Made by a program: the position numbers and the translations under genes | Assembly: GCF_000006565.2 (NCBI RefSeq) | Contig: NC_031475.1 | Coordinates: forward strand, 2,877,189 to 2,941,188 | Origin: Toxoplasma gondii ME49 | Taxonomy: Eukaryota; Apicomplexa; Conoidasida; Eucoccidiorida; Sarcocystidae | DNA: 64,000 bases | Direction: 5' to 3' | The notes under the pieces: model-generated | What the model was told of the DNA's origin: nothing | Database searches by the model: none | What the model saw: the letters and a program-made list of their open reading frames with translations, nothing else | Shown: positions 39,285-51,800 of the stretch, piece by piece | How the letters are laid out: every line of letters starts with the position of its first letter | How positions within the stretch are numbered: the first letter of the stretch is position 1

Positions 39285-40678
39285 TATATATTCATACATA
39301 TATACTACACAATACACCCAATATACACATATCGATTATACATACGGATATGTATATATATATATATATTCTGCATGATGTGTATGTGTATATATATTCG
39401 ATTGCAATATACATACGTATGTTACATATCTCTCTATCTACCAATACATACACACTATCTCTATAAGTATATATTATATATATATATATATATTACATGG
39501 TGGAAGGTCAGCCTACTTTGATGTTTGTTTCGTCCATGTCCTTCCCTTTCTTTCTGTTCTTCTCAGCACACATGCCGTTCAGAAGTTTTTTCTTGCTGGA
39601 ACTATTTTTCTTCTCCGTTTTTCATCTCTTTGTCCCCCACTCATATCCGCAGGCAAATACATCTATTCTCACCTCTTTCCATTTCTTGTTTTTTTCTTTC
39701 TTCTTCTTCTTCGGCTTTGAGTCGCTCTACAAAGACGGCATCTTCAAGCTGTCTCGCCGTCTCGAGCGCCTTGCGTTGTCTCGCATACTCCTCCTGTCTC
39801 TGCAGTCCTTTCTTCTCGCCTCCATCCTTCTTGTGTGTTTTGGAACTCTTCGGGTCTCTCCCCAATTGCTTGCCTGTCTCCTTTGCATGCACACTCAACA
39901 CTGGAGTCTGTCGGTGAAAGGAATCGGTTCCTCTCTCTCCGTTCCTTTCTCCTTTTGTTCCAGTCAACCGCCTCTCCTCTGTCTCTGCATCGTCACCTCG
40001 CGCGCCCGCGTCGATTGCTTGGGGTCTTTCGCACACTCCCCGGGTGTACGTACACAAGAGACGCGAGGCGTGAGCTGCCGCAGACAGCGAAACCAGCAGT
40101 GCTTCTCGCTTTGCATGCTCTAAAAAGCATTTCGTTGCTGTCTCGCTGTCGTCGCTCTCTCCATCGCGCTTCCCGTCTCCGGCTCCTTCGCCATCTGCAG
40201 AGCTGGTCGGGAGATCCTGCCGCGCGGAGGAGAAAGACGCAGAGCGAGGAACGCGAGACTCGGATCGGCGCGTCGACGGAGAAGCCAGCACCAGACGAGG
40301 CGGATCGTACAGTCCCGGATCGAAGCGGAACACACGCGGCTGCTTAATCAACCGACGAAGCTGGGGAGGCACCATTTCACTTTGAGAGGAAGACGAAAAA
40401 GCAGACGGAGACGAGACAGGAGCAGAGAAAGATGAAGAAGGCGGAGGAGACGGAGAGGGCGGAGCCGAGGGAGAGGAAGAGAAGGAAGACGATGAGCCAT
40501 CTTGTCCCGAATGGCGAAGAGAGGAGACGCGGACATCGCTGGATGGGAGAGGAGCGTCCGAAGAAGTTAAATCTGCCCGGTGTATCCTCGATCGTATCTT
40601 CCTTCCTCCAGAGGCGTCGAGAGCAGGCAGCCGACAAAAGTCGACAGAACCCCCAAAGAGAGACGGTTGCCAGTACAT
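33915..40678 (-). CDS. GLE1: mRNA export factor GLE1, ten exons, 784 aa
   Basis: GLE1 activates the DEAD-box ATPase DBP5 at the cytoplasmic face of nuclear pores to release exported mRNA. Minus-strand exons: 40678-39673, 39128-38757, 38461-38331, 37458-37357, 37020-36901, 36368-36319, 36024-35928, 35551-35428, 34628-34418 and 34056-33915, all phases agreeing. Residues 1-290 are disordered and Ser-rich. About 300-440 form a Lys/Glu/Arg coiled coil (RKEEEEKKKKEEEKRK type). The C-terminal GLE1 fold spans about 504-784: ALRIDIKKKINTALNQL, then DRLLQL, SAWAYAFLVRG, ERWLRAHVYATCC, FFLRMASCLRLWLAFL and EDEIWSWFARFVNLNL, followed by a segment aligning with the human ALMKQYQVQFWKM region, and SMYVTQLETVLSNYY. 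The order and spacing match yeast and human GLE1. No inositol-hexakisphosphate residues were assigned. Confidence 0.9.
34110..34153. repeat. TA-rich microsatellite in GLE1 intron 9
   Basis: Alternating TA with GTATATAC interruptions, just upstream of the GLE1 exon 10 acceptor. Confidence 0.85.
37904..38003. repeat. CTAT/CTATGTAT tetranucleotide array in GLE1 intron 3
   Basis: About 25 tetranucleotide units, mostly CTAT with GTAT at regular intervals (roughly every third or fourth unit), between GLE1 exons 3 and 4. The interruption pattern gives a higher-order repeat of 12 or 16 bases. Confidence 0.9.
38840..39125. repeat. Purine/pyrimidine strand-asymmetric tract coding the GLE1 coiled coil
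   Basis: The plus strand is almost all C and T in CTTCTT and CTCCTT units, and the minus strand codes Lys/Glu/Arg repeats of GLE1 exon 2. It is a coding repeat, so in-frame length variation between strains is possible. Confidence 0.85.
39246..39496. repeat. TA-rich block in GLE1 intron 1
   Basis: ATATAC and TA runs over about 250 bases between GLE1 exons 1 and 2. Plus-strand open frames across it give Tyr/Ile/His runs and are not genes. Confidence 0.85.
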
Positions 40679-43239
40679 CTTGATTCTCGCATTTGCCTTT
40701 TCCTAGACGAGAACGAAAAAGACGAAGTACGAGCGAAACGAAAGCATTGAGCCGAAGAACGTGGAAGGCAACAATAAGGGAAAGCAGGCGTTTGCATGCA
40801 AGGTGGAAAGAGGAGACGCTTGACAGTCCTCTGAACGAGAGGAGAAGGACATGCCGTAGAACTCGTTTGAAACGAAAAAGGCCAGACAGTTGTCGCCTTG
40901 GCTGTTTCCGACGCTTCGTGTCGCTCGCGGCCCTGAGGCAGGATCCACCCTAGAGCGAAGAAAAACGCATGCACGCACTCGGAAAAAGAAGCTCGAGAAT
41001 TCAAACAAGGGAGAGGTGGGGAGGAGGCAAGTTGGCACCACCAGAAAGCATCCGAGTTCTGCAGGCGTTTTCGCCGCGAATTCAGAGTCGAAAAAGCAGG
41101 AGGAAGGCGACGTCGAAGCGGAACGTGCGAAAGTGGACAGGAGGAGGCGAAAGAAATGACAGGAAACGGACACCAAGAAGACGATGTAGAAACGCAAGAG
41201 AAAGGAGGCGAGGAAGACAAGACAGACGGGAAAGAGAGGAAACGAGGTGAGAAGGAAGTAACTGATACACGCGTATACCCCCTTCGTTGGTCTTTGAACT
41301 GAGGTCAGAGACAGTGCGAACGCGGACAACGAAGAATGCGGAAAACCACGGGGAGGCGGCGGCCTAAAAAGGCTTCAGGAGACTCGCCGACCTGGGCAGA
41401 CTCCACGGGAAAAAGACCGGAAACGGATAGATCTCCAGTGCTCTTTCGTACACCATCAAGTTACATCGACGTTTAAAGTCTACGCGATATGCACAGACAT
41501 ATGCGCATGCATGCACTTCTACAAAAGCATGGATGTCGCTGGACGTGGATGCGCGAATGGACGGATGTCTGCAGATTCGTTGTGCTCCGTGTTTTTCTCT
41601 TTGAACATGCGCATGCTGGTTGCGAGAGAGCGAGAGGAAACAAGGGCAGGAAAAAAGGGAGGAGTGAACCGGAGAGTCTCAAGAGGCAAGGGAGAAGCGT
41701 TCGACGGGGATCACGCGAAAGACCGGAGCCTGCACGAAAGTCGAAGTGGAGGAAACAATTTTCTCTCTACCTCGAGAGGAATCGCCGTCCGGTTCCCCGT
41801 AGCGAAGTCGCGAAACGACGGTTTGGTCACAGAAAGAAGAACAAACAGACAGAGAGAGAGAGTAGGCGGATTATCTTTGGTATATTAATACATAATACAT
41901 GGTGGAGAGAAGACCTAGAAGGACGAGGCTTCACAGAAGTACTGCCGAGAAAATAGACCGCACGAGAGAATGAAGAGTGAACAGAAAAGAAGGGAAGAGA
42001 GAGAACGAAATGCGCGGTGTGCCAACAGAGAAGAAGTCGTTGGTTTTCAGGAGAGTGTCTGTGAGAAATCAAAGCTGTTCGCTGTCTCTTGGAGGGCAGA
42101 GACCCGCATGCTTCACCTTTTATCTGACTTCTTCTTCTGCATAAGATGTTCGAAAATGTCCTTCAGGTACGATAAAAAGAGTTGGCTGTGATATGTCAAG
42201 ATTCATCTTTCTTAACAGAAAACAGACACTGTCGTTCGGAGCCTCTCTCGCTGACGCATGCGCTGTAGTTCCACACGCGCTGTACATACACACGGAGGTC
42301 GCACATGCGCGCGCGTTTGCGCAGCTCGCAGGAAGAAGGGAACAGTTTGAAACCTACCGATCATGGAGAGACGAGAAGAGAAAGAAAAGCGCTGCGACCT
42401 GCAGAATCGAGGCTTCGCTTGCCGGAGGGATTGCGGGGGTTTTACATTTGAGAAGCAAACCAATCTCTCTTTTCCCTTTTCATTCGCCAAGAGGGAATTC
42501 CGCAATGCCGTGCATGCACCACAGCGCCATTGAAAACTGTTCGCGTCAGGTGTCGAGACACCTCAGGAACAGCACCCGTCTCTCAGTTGCCAGAGAGGCA
42601 GAAAACAGAGAACTCAGCAGGCTAGAAACGCGCCAGAACGCGCATGTAAAGCAACAAACGGAGGAGGAAGAGAGAGATCCAGGGACAGAGACAACACAAG
42701 ACAGAGTGCGAGAAAAGCGCGAAACCTCGTGAAAAAGAGAGAACGAAGAGAGAAACGCAGAATAGCAGGGAACAGACAGGGGAAGAGAGGTAGACCGAGT
42801 ACTGAAGAAGAGTGGAAAGGACGGTAGGTGTGCTTGGACGAGGCAGCGCGAGTCCATTCTTGTTTTGAGAGAAGCTTTTAAAATGTCCTCACAGAGCAAT
42901 CGATCAATGTAACGAGATCAAACACAGTTTCATCTATGCGTTTCGCTTATAAGACAACAGAATACACGTAGGCGGTGACAGTGTCTGCCGCAGTGTTCAG
43001 GTAAGGCTGCAGAGCGCTCTGAGCTGTGTCCGATTGTGTCTGCTTCGATTACACAGAGATGACCGAGCCTTAATTTCTCGGTCTTGTTTTCTCTGTACCT
43101 CGTGATTTCGCTACCCTTCGCTCTCCGCTCAGGACACCGGCGCCTGCTCTGTCCCCATTCACTCTGCCTGTCTCTCTCCAATTTTGCTTCTGCCTTTCTC
43201 TCCTGCTCTCGCTTCTTAGCTCTTCGTCACGCACGACTT
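40679..43239. other. Intergenic region between GLE1 and the AAA-domain gene
   Basis: Upstream side of GLE1 (start codon 40678). Frames are short and low-complexity. One minus-strand stretch at about 43048-42950 has an acceptor-like tgtaatcgaagcag and then an in-frame peptide with AQSALQPYLNTAADTV and TAYVYSVVL before TAA. It could be a final exon of the AAA-domain gene, but I could not prove the link. Confidence 0.35.
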
Positions 43240-43519
43240 TTAGCTGCACGCTGAGTAACTAGAGGGTCTTCCGGTGTATAGACACCCCAGAGGCGGCTGC
43301 GGCAGGCTAGCCTTCGCTACGCGTGAAGCGAAAGTGGAACGGAAGGGAACGGACGTCCCGCAGACAAGAAAAGATGACTCGGGGGAATTCTGTTGTCGGA
43401 TCTGCAGTGCTTCTCTCGACTTCGACTGCACGTTTCGCGACAGAAAGAGTCGAACAGATATCCTTGGAAAGCTGCGGCTCCCGGCATCCTGTCGGCACTC
43501 TGCAGAGTCGGCTTTTCGC

Positions 43520-43533
43520 GGTGTATGTACACC
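43520..43533. repeat. Palindrome copy GGTGTATGTACACC
   Basis: One-base variant of the 14-base palindrome, just 3' of the long exon of the AAA-domain gene. A looser copy (GGTGTATAGACACC) sits at 43273-43286. Confidence 0.9.
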
Positions 43534-43733
43534 TGAGGGCTTTGCCGGGATTTCCGGGCACAGCGTCACAGTCAAAGTCGAGTACCCAGACACGAAAGAG
43601 AAAGCAGACCAACGCAGGACGGGAGAAAGCCACCAAGGAGGCAACTCCCATGACAGGGAGACACAAAGAGGAACAAAGAAGACAAAAACCGAAGGCGGTT
43701 GTTTGCAGAGACAGACCCAACCGACTGCTTCAT

Positions 43734-46700
43734 TTAACAGTTTGGGGTGTCCGCGAGACAAAAGTGGATCGGCCGCAAAACAATCACCTGTTGGAAACAA
43801 CGCATAATCTCTGGCGGCAGGCTCTCGGGGTGTATGCTGACTGTACAGATGAGCGGGACACCAATGTGGTGTACGTACACCCCAACGAGTGTCACGAAGA
43901 ACTGCGCGAGGCTTCTCTGGACCTCTTGAGCAGGTGAGTCTTCATCAGGAGACTCTTCAAAGTAACTGCTCACATCACTGCTCTCCTCGCTAGAAAAGGA
44001 CGAAGTTCTGCTCCTTTCTTCCTCCTTCTCGTCCGCCTCTCCTCTTTCTTCTTTTTTGTCTCGTTGACTGTTCCCCGTTTCCATAGTTCTGTCCTCTCTC
44101 AGCCTCTCTTTCGCCTTCTCTTGCTGACCCTCTTCTTCTTCCTCCTCTTCCTCTTTTCGCCTACGTTCCTCCCCAGGCTCATCTTCTGCTTGCCAGAGTT
44201 CCCCTCGAATCCCCAAAGCTGCGTCGAGACCCTCGATGCAGACCGCTGCATGCGGATTAGTTCCTGCTGCTTTGACGAAGATGTTGAGCAACGCTCTTTG
44301 AGATCCGCCAACGACGGCCTGCAGCAGGTCGCCGACGTGTGTGTGAATCGCCCCTCCGCCGCTGCTTGTGCGATTTTCGCCGCCCCCCCCTCTCCTGCGT
44401 CTGAGTCCTGGTTTCTTCTCGCCAGGTTCGCCGGAGGCCTCGGCTACTCTCTCCCCACCGAATCCCTGTCCCCACAGCTGCCCCAAGGCGTGCAGCAGCG
44501 TCGTTTTGCCGCTCCCGGCTGGACCGCAAATAAGCACAGCTCGAGGCGCTCTGACCGTCGCCAGGCGGGGAGGCAGTCCGAGATCCGTTGAGCTGAAGCG
44601 TCCGTCAGAGTGCATCTCGCTGTCCGAGCCGCCTTTCTCTGTTGGTCGCGGCTCTGAGAGAGCGGCGGCTTCTGGCGTCTGACAGCTGTCTCGCCCTCTC
44701 GCGCTCGGTGTCTCCTCATTCAAAGGCACCCTCAGAAGCATCTGAACGTTGTGCGGTGGAAGCAAGTGCGTTGCGGCCAACCCCCGTCTTCTGAGAATCT
44801 GTTCAAACAAGGTGAGATGTGTGGAATCCCCCGAGGCGGAGCCTGAAAACAAGAAGCTCTCTCTTGCGACCGCGCGTTCAACTCCCGTCTCTTGTCCTTC
44901 GCGTCTGCGCCTGCTTTTCGCTGCCGTCGCGAGGCACGATGGAGGGGCGTTCAGCCCAACGGAAGAGACGCGCGGTCTTGACTCCTCAGCCACTCCAGTG
45001 TCCTCGCAATTTTCAGCGTCTCTGCATGCGCTCTGCGCCCTCGCCGAGGCTCCTGCACGAACAGGTCTTCCCGGAAAGGAGGCAAACAAAGGAGGCGGTG
45101 GGAGAAGCGCGAACGCGGAACACGAACGACAGTGAGCAGACGAGGGACAGACAAATGCAGAACTGGAACTTGAGGAAGCTGATAAACCAATCAAGGAAGA
45201 AGTACACGAAGCACTCGACGACAACCGTGGAGAAGAAGACACAGAGGAGGACGCAGAAGCAGAGTCAGAAGGAGACGAAGACGATGATGCGCGAGAAGAA
45301 GACGTAGAGGAAGATGCCGAATGACTGGCAGGACGGGGAGAAAGAACAGATGGCAGAGAAGAAGATGGGTGTTCTTTGCTCTCTTCTGCGTAACTCCAGC
45401 TGTGCCGCCCCGACTGCGGTGGACCGAGACCGGCTTGTTGTTTCCAGAGATTTAAAATGCGTCTTTCTCTGGAGTCAAGGAGGATGTCGTTTTCCTCGTC
45501 TTCTGGAATCCAAGCATAAAGGTCCTGACACCCTCCACTGTCTCCCGAGGACTCCGCAAGTTGCGCCTCATCGTCCGCGTCTCTCCAGCTCTGATCTCCT
45601 GGATCCAATATAAGCTTTCTCTGTCTCCGATTTTCTTCTTGTCTCGTTTCCTCTCCTTCTCTCCTTTTCTCTTCTACTCCCCTTGTCTCTTCTTCTCCTC
45701 TCCCTCGCTCTCCTCGCACTTTCTCGTCTGCCGTTCGTCCTCTGCCATCCCCGCTCGTTTGTCTGTCTTCTGCTTTTGTCCCTCTCACTGGGCCTTCAGG
45801 ATCAGCGGCGAGCGAGCTAGGGGTGGTGGTACCCTGCAACATCCACCGCAAGACTTCATCCCAATTTTCTTCGCACTCAAGAATTCGTTCCTCCGCAAGA
45901 GCGGCTACGGCACCGAGAGCTGCCTCGCGATATCTCTCCATCTGTTCGTCTTCATCTTCTTCGTCTGCTTCCTCTCCTTCATCTTCTTCTGCTTCATCAT
46001 CATCTTCTTCTTCTCTCTCCTCTGCTTTCGCGTCTGCTCTGTCTCCTTCAGCGCTGCGTTCGGTGTCTTTGTGGCCTGCTTTCTGCTCTGGCGCTGTCTC
46101 GGACTCCTGTTTGTCTGTGAAGTCAGGGAATCCGGTTCTCGTTGCCTCAGCTGACACTCCGCCGTCGACAAGTTCTTCGTCTCGGTGTCGCCTGCCAGGG
46201 CGTCCTCGCGCATCCAAGCGACGATGTCCGCTGCCTTCGTCGGAACCGCGGGAGATTCGCCAGAGGGGAAAGTGGAGAGGAAAGGCCCTCTGGAAAACAG
46301 AGCCGGACCTCAAAGGCATGCGAAGAACGCCGATAACGAAAACGCGATCAGCCGAAGAAGACAGAAGAGAAGAGCAGGGAGAAGATGAAGAAGAAGAAGG
46401 AAGACTGGGATCCCATGAAGGTTTGGAGTGTCGTGTGCACCTTTCGCACTCGGCAAGAAAGTTGAGTGCATGCGCAAGCAAGTCCGATCCTCCACGTCTC
46501 CTGTGCTTGCTTTCCTCGTCTTGACGTTGAAGCAGCAGAGCCTCTTGGAGCCAACGAAAGACGTTGTCGAGTTCTGCCTCGATGAGCTCTTTTTGTTTCT
46601 CTTTTTGGTTTGTTCTGCGGCGGCGCGCGCCGTCTCGCCTTCTGCTGGCTAAAGCGCCGCCAGGACTCTTTACGTCTTCTTCGTCTTCTTCGCCATCCTC

Positions 46701-48840
46701 GCCTTCTCGCTCTTCTTCGTCGCTCTCCTCCAGTTGATCTCTCAGCGCCTCAGTCAGCTGCTCCACGAGTCGCGCGCCAGGGGGTGTCTCTGCACTTTCG
46801 CAGGCTTCGCCTTGTCCTCGGTTTTCTCGCGACGCATGCGCTGCTGCAGAAGCGCCGCGCGGAAGCGAAGCAGGCAGCCAAGAGACGGGCAGACACCAGA
46901 CATCAGGGTGAACTAGAAGTAGCACTTTGGTCTTTGCGGGAGCTGCCAAAAACTTCAGCAGACTCTCGCGAAGAAGCAGCGTCCACGAACGCCCCGCTCC
47001 CGTTCGATCCCACAGGTCGCTGCTCCACACCTCCTGTACGTACACCTCGGGCCGAGCGAGGGCGCTCCCACAACGGCCTGGGAGAGATGCTCGACCAACC
47101 TCTCCTTCAGGTCGTCTTTGCTCGCGCCGATGCCCACAGCATGCGCCGGACTCCGCATCCAAAGAAGCGGAAGCTGGCCTCTGATGCTCGCAATTTGAAA
47201 AAGAAGAAGAAGAGAGAGATGAAGGAAACGGAGAAGAAGAAACAGAGGAAGAAGGAGGAGAAGAAGGAGAGGAAGGAGAGGAAGACGAGATCTTCAGGAC
47301 TTCTTTTCTGACTCGGGAGAGTGGTGCCCACGGATGCTCAACGTCAGCAGCAACAGTTAAGAAGAAGGGAGAAGAAAACTCGTGAAACTCGCCTGCATTT
47401 TGAAGGAGAGAGGCGAGAGAGAAGGACAACTCGCGGCCATCCATCGCTCGCAAGGAACTCAAGTTCTGCGATGCTCCGTGCCGTCTCCGCAACGCCCTGC
47501 GAGGCCAGAGAAGAGAAACAGAGGAAACGAGAATCTCTTCCTCACCGACTTGTAGAAAAACAGGCATACACCCAAGAGAGAGAAACTGCTCTTGTCTGCT
47601 TTGCTTCACCCCCAGAAATCTCTCCTGTAGTATCGCTTACTCCCGGGTGTACATACAGTCAACTGCATGCATATCCGCGCATGCGCTCCACGTATTCTCT
47701 TGCACAACTCGCGGACCGCAAAAACTCTTGCCTGCTTGTTGCAGAGAATCTCTTGCTCTCTTTGAGTGTCTTTTTTTCTTTGAGTTTCGGCGAGTCTCAC
47801 GTTTCTGCTTATTACCGAGGAAAACTTTTTCGATTGAAGAGCTTTTGAATGTTTCGGTTCGTTGAGGAGAGCGTTACGCGGTGTGCATTCGCGCGTACAT
47901 GCGCGGCGGCAAAGTCACGTTGGAGTCCGGAAGACGTTTCTTTCTTTCCAGTAGGAACTCCACCGTTTCCTCTTTTGATTTTTTTCGTCATGCATTCGTT
48001 TGTTACGAACGAGTTCTCCTGTTTCCCCGTGTGGTATTCTGGGGTCGTTTGTCTCTCCTGCATGCACTGCGAGGCAGGATCGACCGTCCATGCGAAGAAG
48101 AGACGTGCATCGCTGAAAAAGGAAGTGAGAGGAGAGACAACGATACTCGATGTTTCTTTTTTTCCATCCATGAAACTCTCAGAAACCTCCTGGGGAAGAC
48201 CAGACCGGGCTATCGTGCGTCTGTACACCTGGTGAAGGCGTTGAGTGGCGTGTGGAGGTGCTATCTTCTGCAAGCAAACGAACTCGTCGATATCAGTCAA
48301 CGACTCTCTCTGCTTCTGTCAACCTTTCTGTCTAAACATCACTGCTCGATCCGTCTCTTGCTCAGGCTCTGCCCTTTTCTCCATCTCTCTCTTTCCCTAT
48401 CTCTTCGTTTCTCTCCGTCTCTCCTCCCTCTCTTCGTCTGTGTTGAGCTGCATGCGCGTCTGTGCAGTGGTCTACGCTTGACGGTGATTAAGGCTCTGAC
48501 TGCGTCGAGCAGCTGCGCAGATGACAATGGAGAAACCTGAGGGGCGTTCCGGCGCGAGATGGGAAGTCTCCAAAGAGCTAATGTGAAGGAGAAGGGCTTG
48601 GTGAAAGGAGAGAGGGGGACGAGAGCGGCTCCCTGACCTCGTTCAGAGAGACGCAGACGAGACAAAAGCACACCGTTGCATGCGTTTTCTCGCGGAAAGG
48701 GAATCTGTTTCAAATGTCCACCCCGCGAAATGTGAAGATGGACTCGAAATCGAAATCAGAAAAGACGAGGAGACAGGCGTCAAAGGCAACGGTCTCTTCT
48801 CTTCGTGTTTCTATACTTCGATGTCGCTGTAGTCCACCAT
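43734..48840 (-). CDS. Large acidic protein with one AAA-type ATPase domain; ends uncertain
   Basis: The main exon is open from about 47567 to 43734 (minus), roughly 1280 codons. The middle is low-complexity (Ser runs, Glu/Arg runs, EEDDDEAEEDEGEEADEED). Near the C-terminus is an AAA core of the CDC48/PEX1/PEX6 kind: LICGPAGSGKTTLLHAL (Walker A), HVGDLLQAVVGGSQRALL like the pore-loop and second-region helix, and CIEGLDAALGIRGE where Walker B should have Asp-Glu. The long insert after it is Glu/Arg-rich, then VPLICTVSIHPESLPPEIM resembles the sensor region. A donor after TTCCAACAG at 43786 suggests further 3' exons, one perhaps starting GAT GCC GGG near 43470. Upstream, small phase-0 exons (48840-48817 starting MVDYSDIE, 48536-48483, 48267-48229, 47496-47431) may form the 5' end. 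The ATPase family is clear; the role is unknown. Confidence 0.6.
43868..43881. repeat. Exact palindrome GGTGTACGTACACC
   Basis: Lies inside the coding part of the AAA-domain gene (read as Val-Tyr-Val-His). It is one of four exact copies in the window. Confidence 0.95.
47033..47046. repeat. Palindrome copy CCTGTACGTACACC
   Basis: One end base differs from the exact 14-mer. In the AAA-domain gene it is read Glu-Val-Tyr-Val-Gln. Another near copy, GGTGTACATACAGT, is at 47646-47659. Confidence 0.9.
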
Positions 48841-51800
48841 GAGACTCGGAAGACCAAGGCGAATGCGTTGTGGCCTTCGCTCGGTCACCCGAGGCGACTC
48901 CCTTCCGTTTTTGTCCAACTCCTTTCCGTTTTTGTCCAACTCGGTTCCGTTTTTTCTATCGTTTCTTTCTGCTTGTTTCGCCGTTTTTCTCCAACTCACA
49001 GAAGCCTCAATTGCCTCCCCCTTTGCGCCTTGCCGTGCATATCTGTCGGAATTCGATTCTTCCACTTTTCCTTTCCCTCGCTGTCCTCCTTGTCTCTCGC
49101 ACTCTCCTCCATGCGTCTGGCAATCGCATGCGTCAGCACTGCCGCGAGTCTCTTCTTCGTTTCTCTCTTCGGAGTCTGCTTCGTCACGCATCGACTATCC
49201 TCACCGTTCGTCTCGTTCTCCCTGCCGCCCCTGTTGTCTGCCGTCGCGAGATAGGCCGAGGCTCTTTCCTTGTCTTCTTCCGGCCTTTCTTTCTTCTGCT
49301 TCTCTGTCAAACGCCGCTCGCTCTTGCTTTCCCTTTGCTCCCTCGGGGTCTTCATTTCCTTCCTTTACGCCGCCCTCGTCCGCTGGCCTCTCTGCCTCCC
49401 CTTGTGTCTTCTCGCCTGCTCGTTTCTACTCCTCCTGTATCGTTTCTTCTTCGCCTGGCTCTTCGTTCCTGTCTGCTTCTTTTTCGCCTCATCTGTCTTC
49501 GTCCTTCGTTTACTCTTCTGTCTCTTCGTCTTCTTCGCTCTCGGCTTCTCTTTCGTCTTCTTCGCCGTCTTCCACTTCGTCCGACGCCTCGCTCGGCGCT
49601 CTGCTTCCTCGGGTGCCGCCGCTCTCCTCCCTTCTGGCTCGCAACGGACCAGCGTTGCCTGCATCTTTCTTTCCATCTGCTGCTTCGCCTTTTGGAAATT
49701 CTTCACCGATATCCTCCGAGGGAGGAAAACGCAAACGCATCTCGTCCCTCGCAGGTGCTGGCATCCAGTTCTACGCGAACTTGCTCTCGAAGGAAATCCG
49801 CCTCGCTGTACAGACACTCAAGCGCTTTCCCGAGACCGTCCGTGCCCCGCCCTCGCTCGCGGCCTATGTTCGGGCAATCCTGCTGCTCGTGATGAGCGAG
49901 GAGCGGCAGCTGCTCAGCTCGAGGCGAGAGCGCAGGCGAGTGAAGCTCGCCGAGCAGCTTCTGTGCATGCAGCGGGAGGAGGCGGAGAGGAAGCGAAGAG
50001 CGGAGAAAGAGAAGAGACGGAAAACGACGAAGGAGAACCACAGAAGAAAAACGGCAAGGCATGGCGAAGAAGGGGAGCAGAAGCGAGAGCGAGCTGAGAG
50101 GGAACGCTTCCTCGACCAACAGGCGCTTCTCGAAAGGGAGAAGAAGCTCGTCGATGCGACGCAGAGCCTCCCCAGTGTTGCGCGGGTATACCGACAGCTG
50201 AAGGCGCTGTATATGGATCTTGTGGCGACAGGTGAGAAACACCGAAGAGTAAAAAAAAGCGGTCTCGCGAGATTGACCGTGGATGCCTCTCACAGACTAC
50301 AATCTGACAGCGGTGACGTTTTCACTTTCACTGCTTAGGCTGGTTTCGTCCTTCTGCTCATAACCTTGCTCTGCGTTTCTCTGGGGCCAGTGGCGCTGTC
50401 TCGTTTTTTCTCTCCTTTGTGATTTTCGGAACATCGTTCGAGTTCGCGGCCTTCTCTCGCTGGCACGCCATCTCCACGTCCACCCTCCCAAAGCGTCACC
50501 TTGGTATCTCCTCTCTGTTTTCGCCTTTGTTCGTTTCCCGTGTGTCTCCTGACGTCCGTTGTTCTTCTTGTTCCTTGCCTCTTTGTCGTCCTTCGCTTCC
50601 CGTTTGGGTGCCGTGGAGTGTGGCTTCAACTCTGCCGTTTATCCTTTTCACTGGGTCCTGTCTCTAGTTGCTCCTCGTCCGATGTCTCGTCTTTTCATTT
50701 TATATTTTCCAGCAGTGCCTTCCCTCGCTTTGCTTCCACGCGCTCCAACGCGTCGGCTTGCGCTTTAGGTCTTCCCTTTCTACGTCTACGCCTTTCTCTT
50801 GGCTGCGCATTTGACTCCTCTTGCTCCTCTTCATTGATTGCTCGCCCCAGTCCTTCACATGCTTTGCTTCCTCTTCTCCATGTCTTCCTCGTTCCGGTTT
50901 TTTCCTTCTTCCATCTCCGCTTCCCAGGCAAGCAGCATGCAGCCCAAGCCAGCAGCTCCCAGAGTGTCGCCGAGGCTCGCGAACGCTACCAGGACGGTCT
51001 CCGCAGCTTGCGAGAACTGCTCGTGATGCATCGCGAAGCCTTGCTCGACTACCAGCTGCTTTCTTCGTTCTTCAAACGCCATGCTGAGGAACGCTGCTCT
51101 CTCCAGGTCAGCCTCGGAGCTGAGGAAGGAAAAACGTCACTCATTGACTCTCTGCACAAACTATCTTTCTGGCTTTCAGAGTTCCTCACCTGGACTACAT
51201 AACAGTTATATGTATATATGCTATATAATGCATATCTATGTATTTAATGTATTCTCGTATTTATTCGTATTTTTATATACTGCATGCGGCTACGTTCGTG
51301 TATGTGGTTCGGTTCTTGCTTTCTCCGTTTTTTGGCCCAGTCGTACAGCAACGTGGATCTCCTTGATGCGGTTGGCATCCCATCGTTCCTGCCGGCATTG
51401 CTTTGGTCCTCTTGTTTTTCATGTTGTGTCATGCTTTGGATGTTCGCCTGCGCTCTGCCGCGAGCTCGCGGGATCGGTCGGCCTTCCTTCTTGTCTTTCG
51501 GGTTGCGTTCAAGCTTTTCCTTCGACCCACAAAGGTTCGCCTCTTTGCTTTCGCGCCCTGTCTTGCCTTTTTTTCCTGTGTAGCGCCTGTCTCCGACGAA
51601 GCCTCTGGCGATGATTGTGGGGGCGCCCAACGTGGGGAAGACTTCTCTGTTTCTTGCCCTCGTTTCCGCAAATAGTCACGCGCATGAACAGGCAAGACAG
51701 CGATTCAATGCCGCCGTCGCTGCTGGCATGAAGCCGCGGCCTTCTTCCTCCTCCTCTCCTTCTTGTCCTTCTTCTTCTCCTTCCTCTAGTGTTCTTTCTT

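Noticed and set aside
38575..39378. Plus-strand Leu/Phe/Ser-rich frame of 267 codons
   Set aside because: It is the antisense of the Lys/Glu coiled coil of GLE1, which continues in phase with conserved GLE1 exons.
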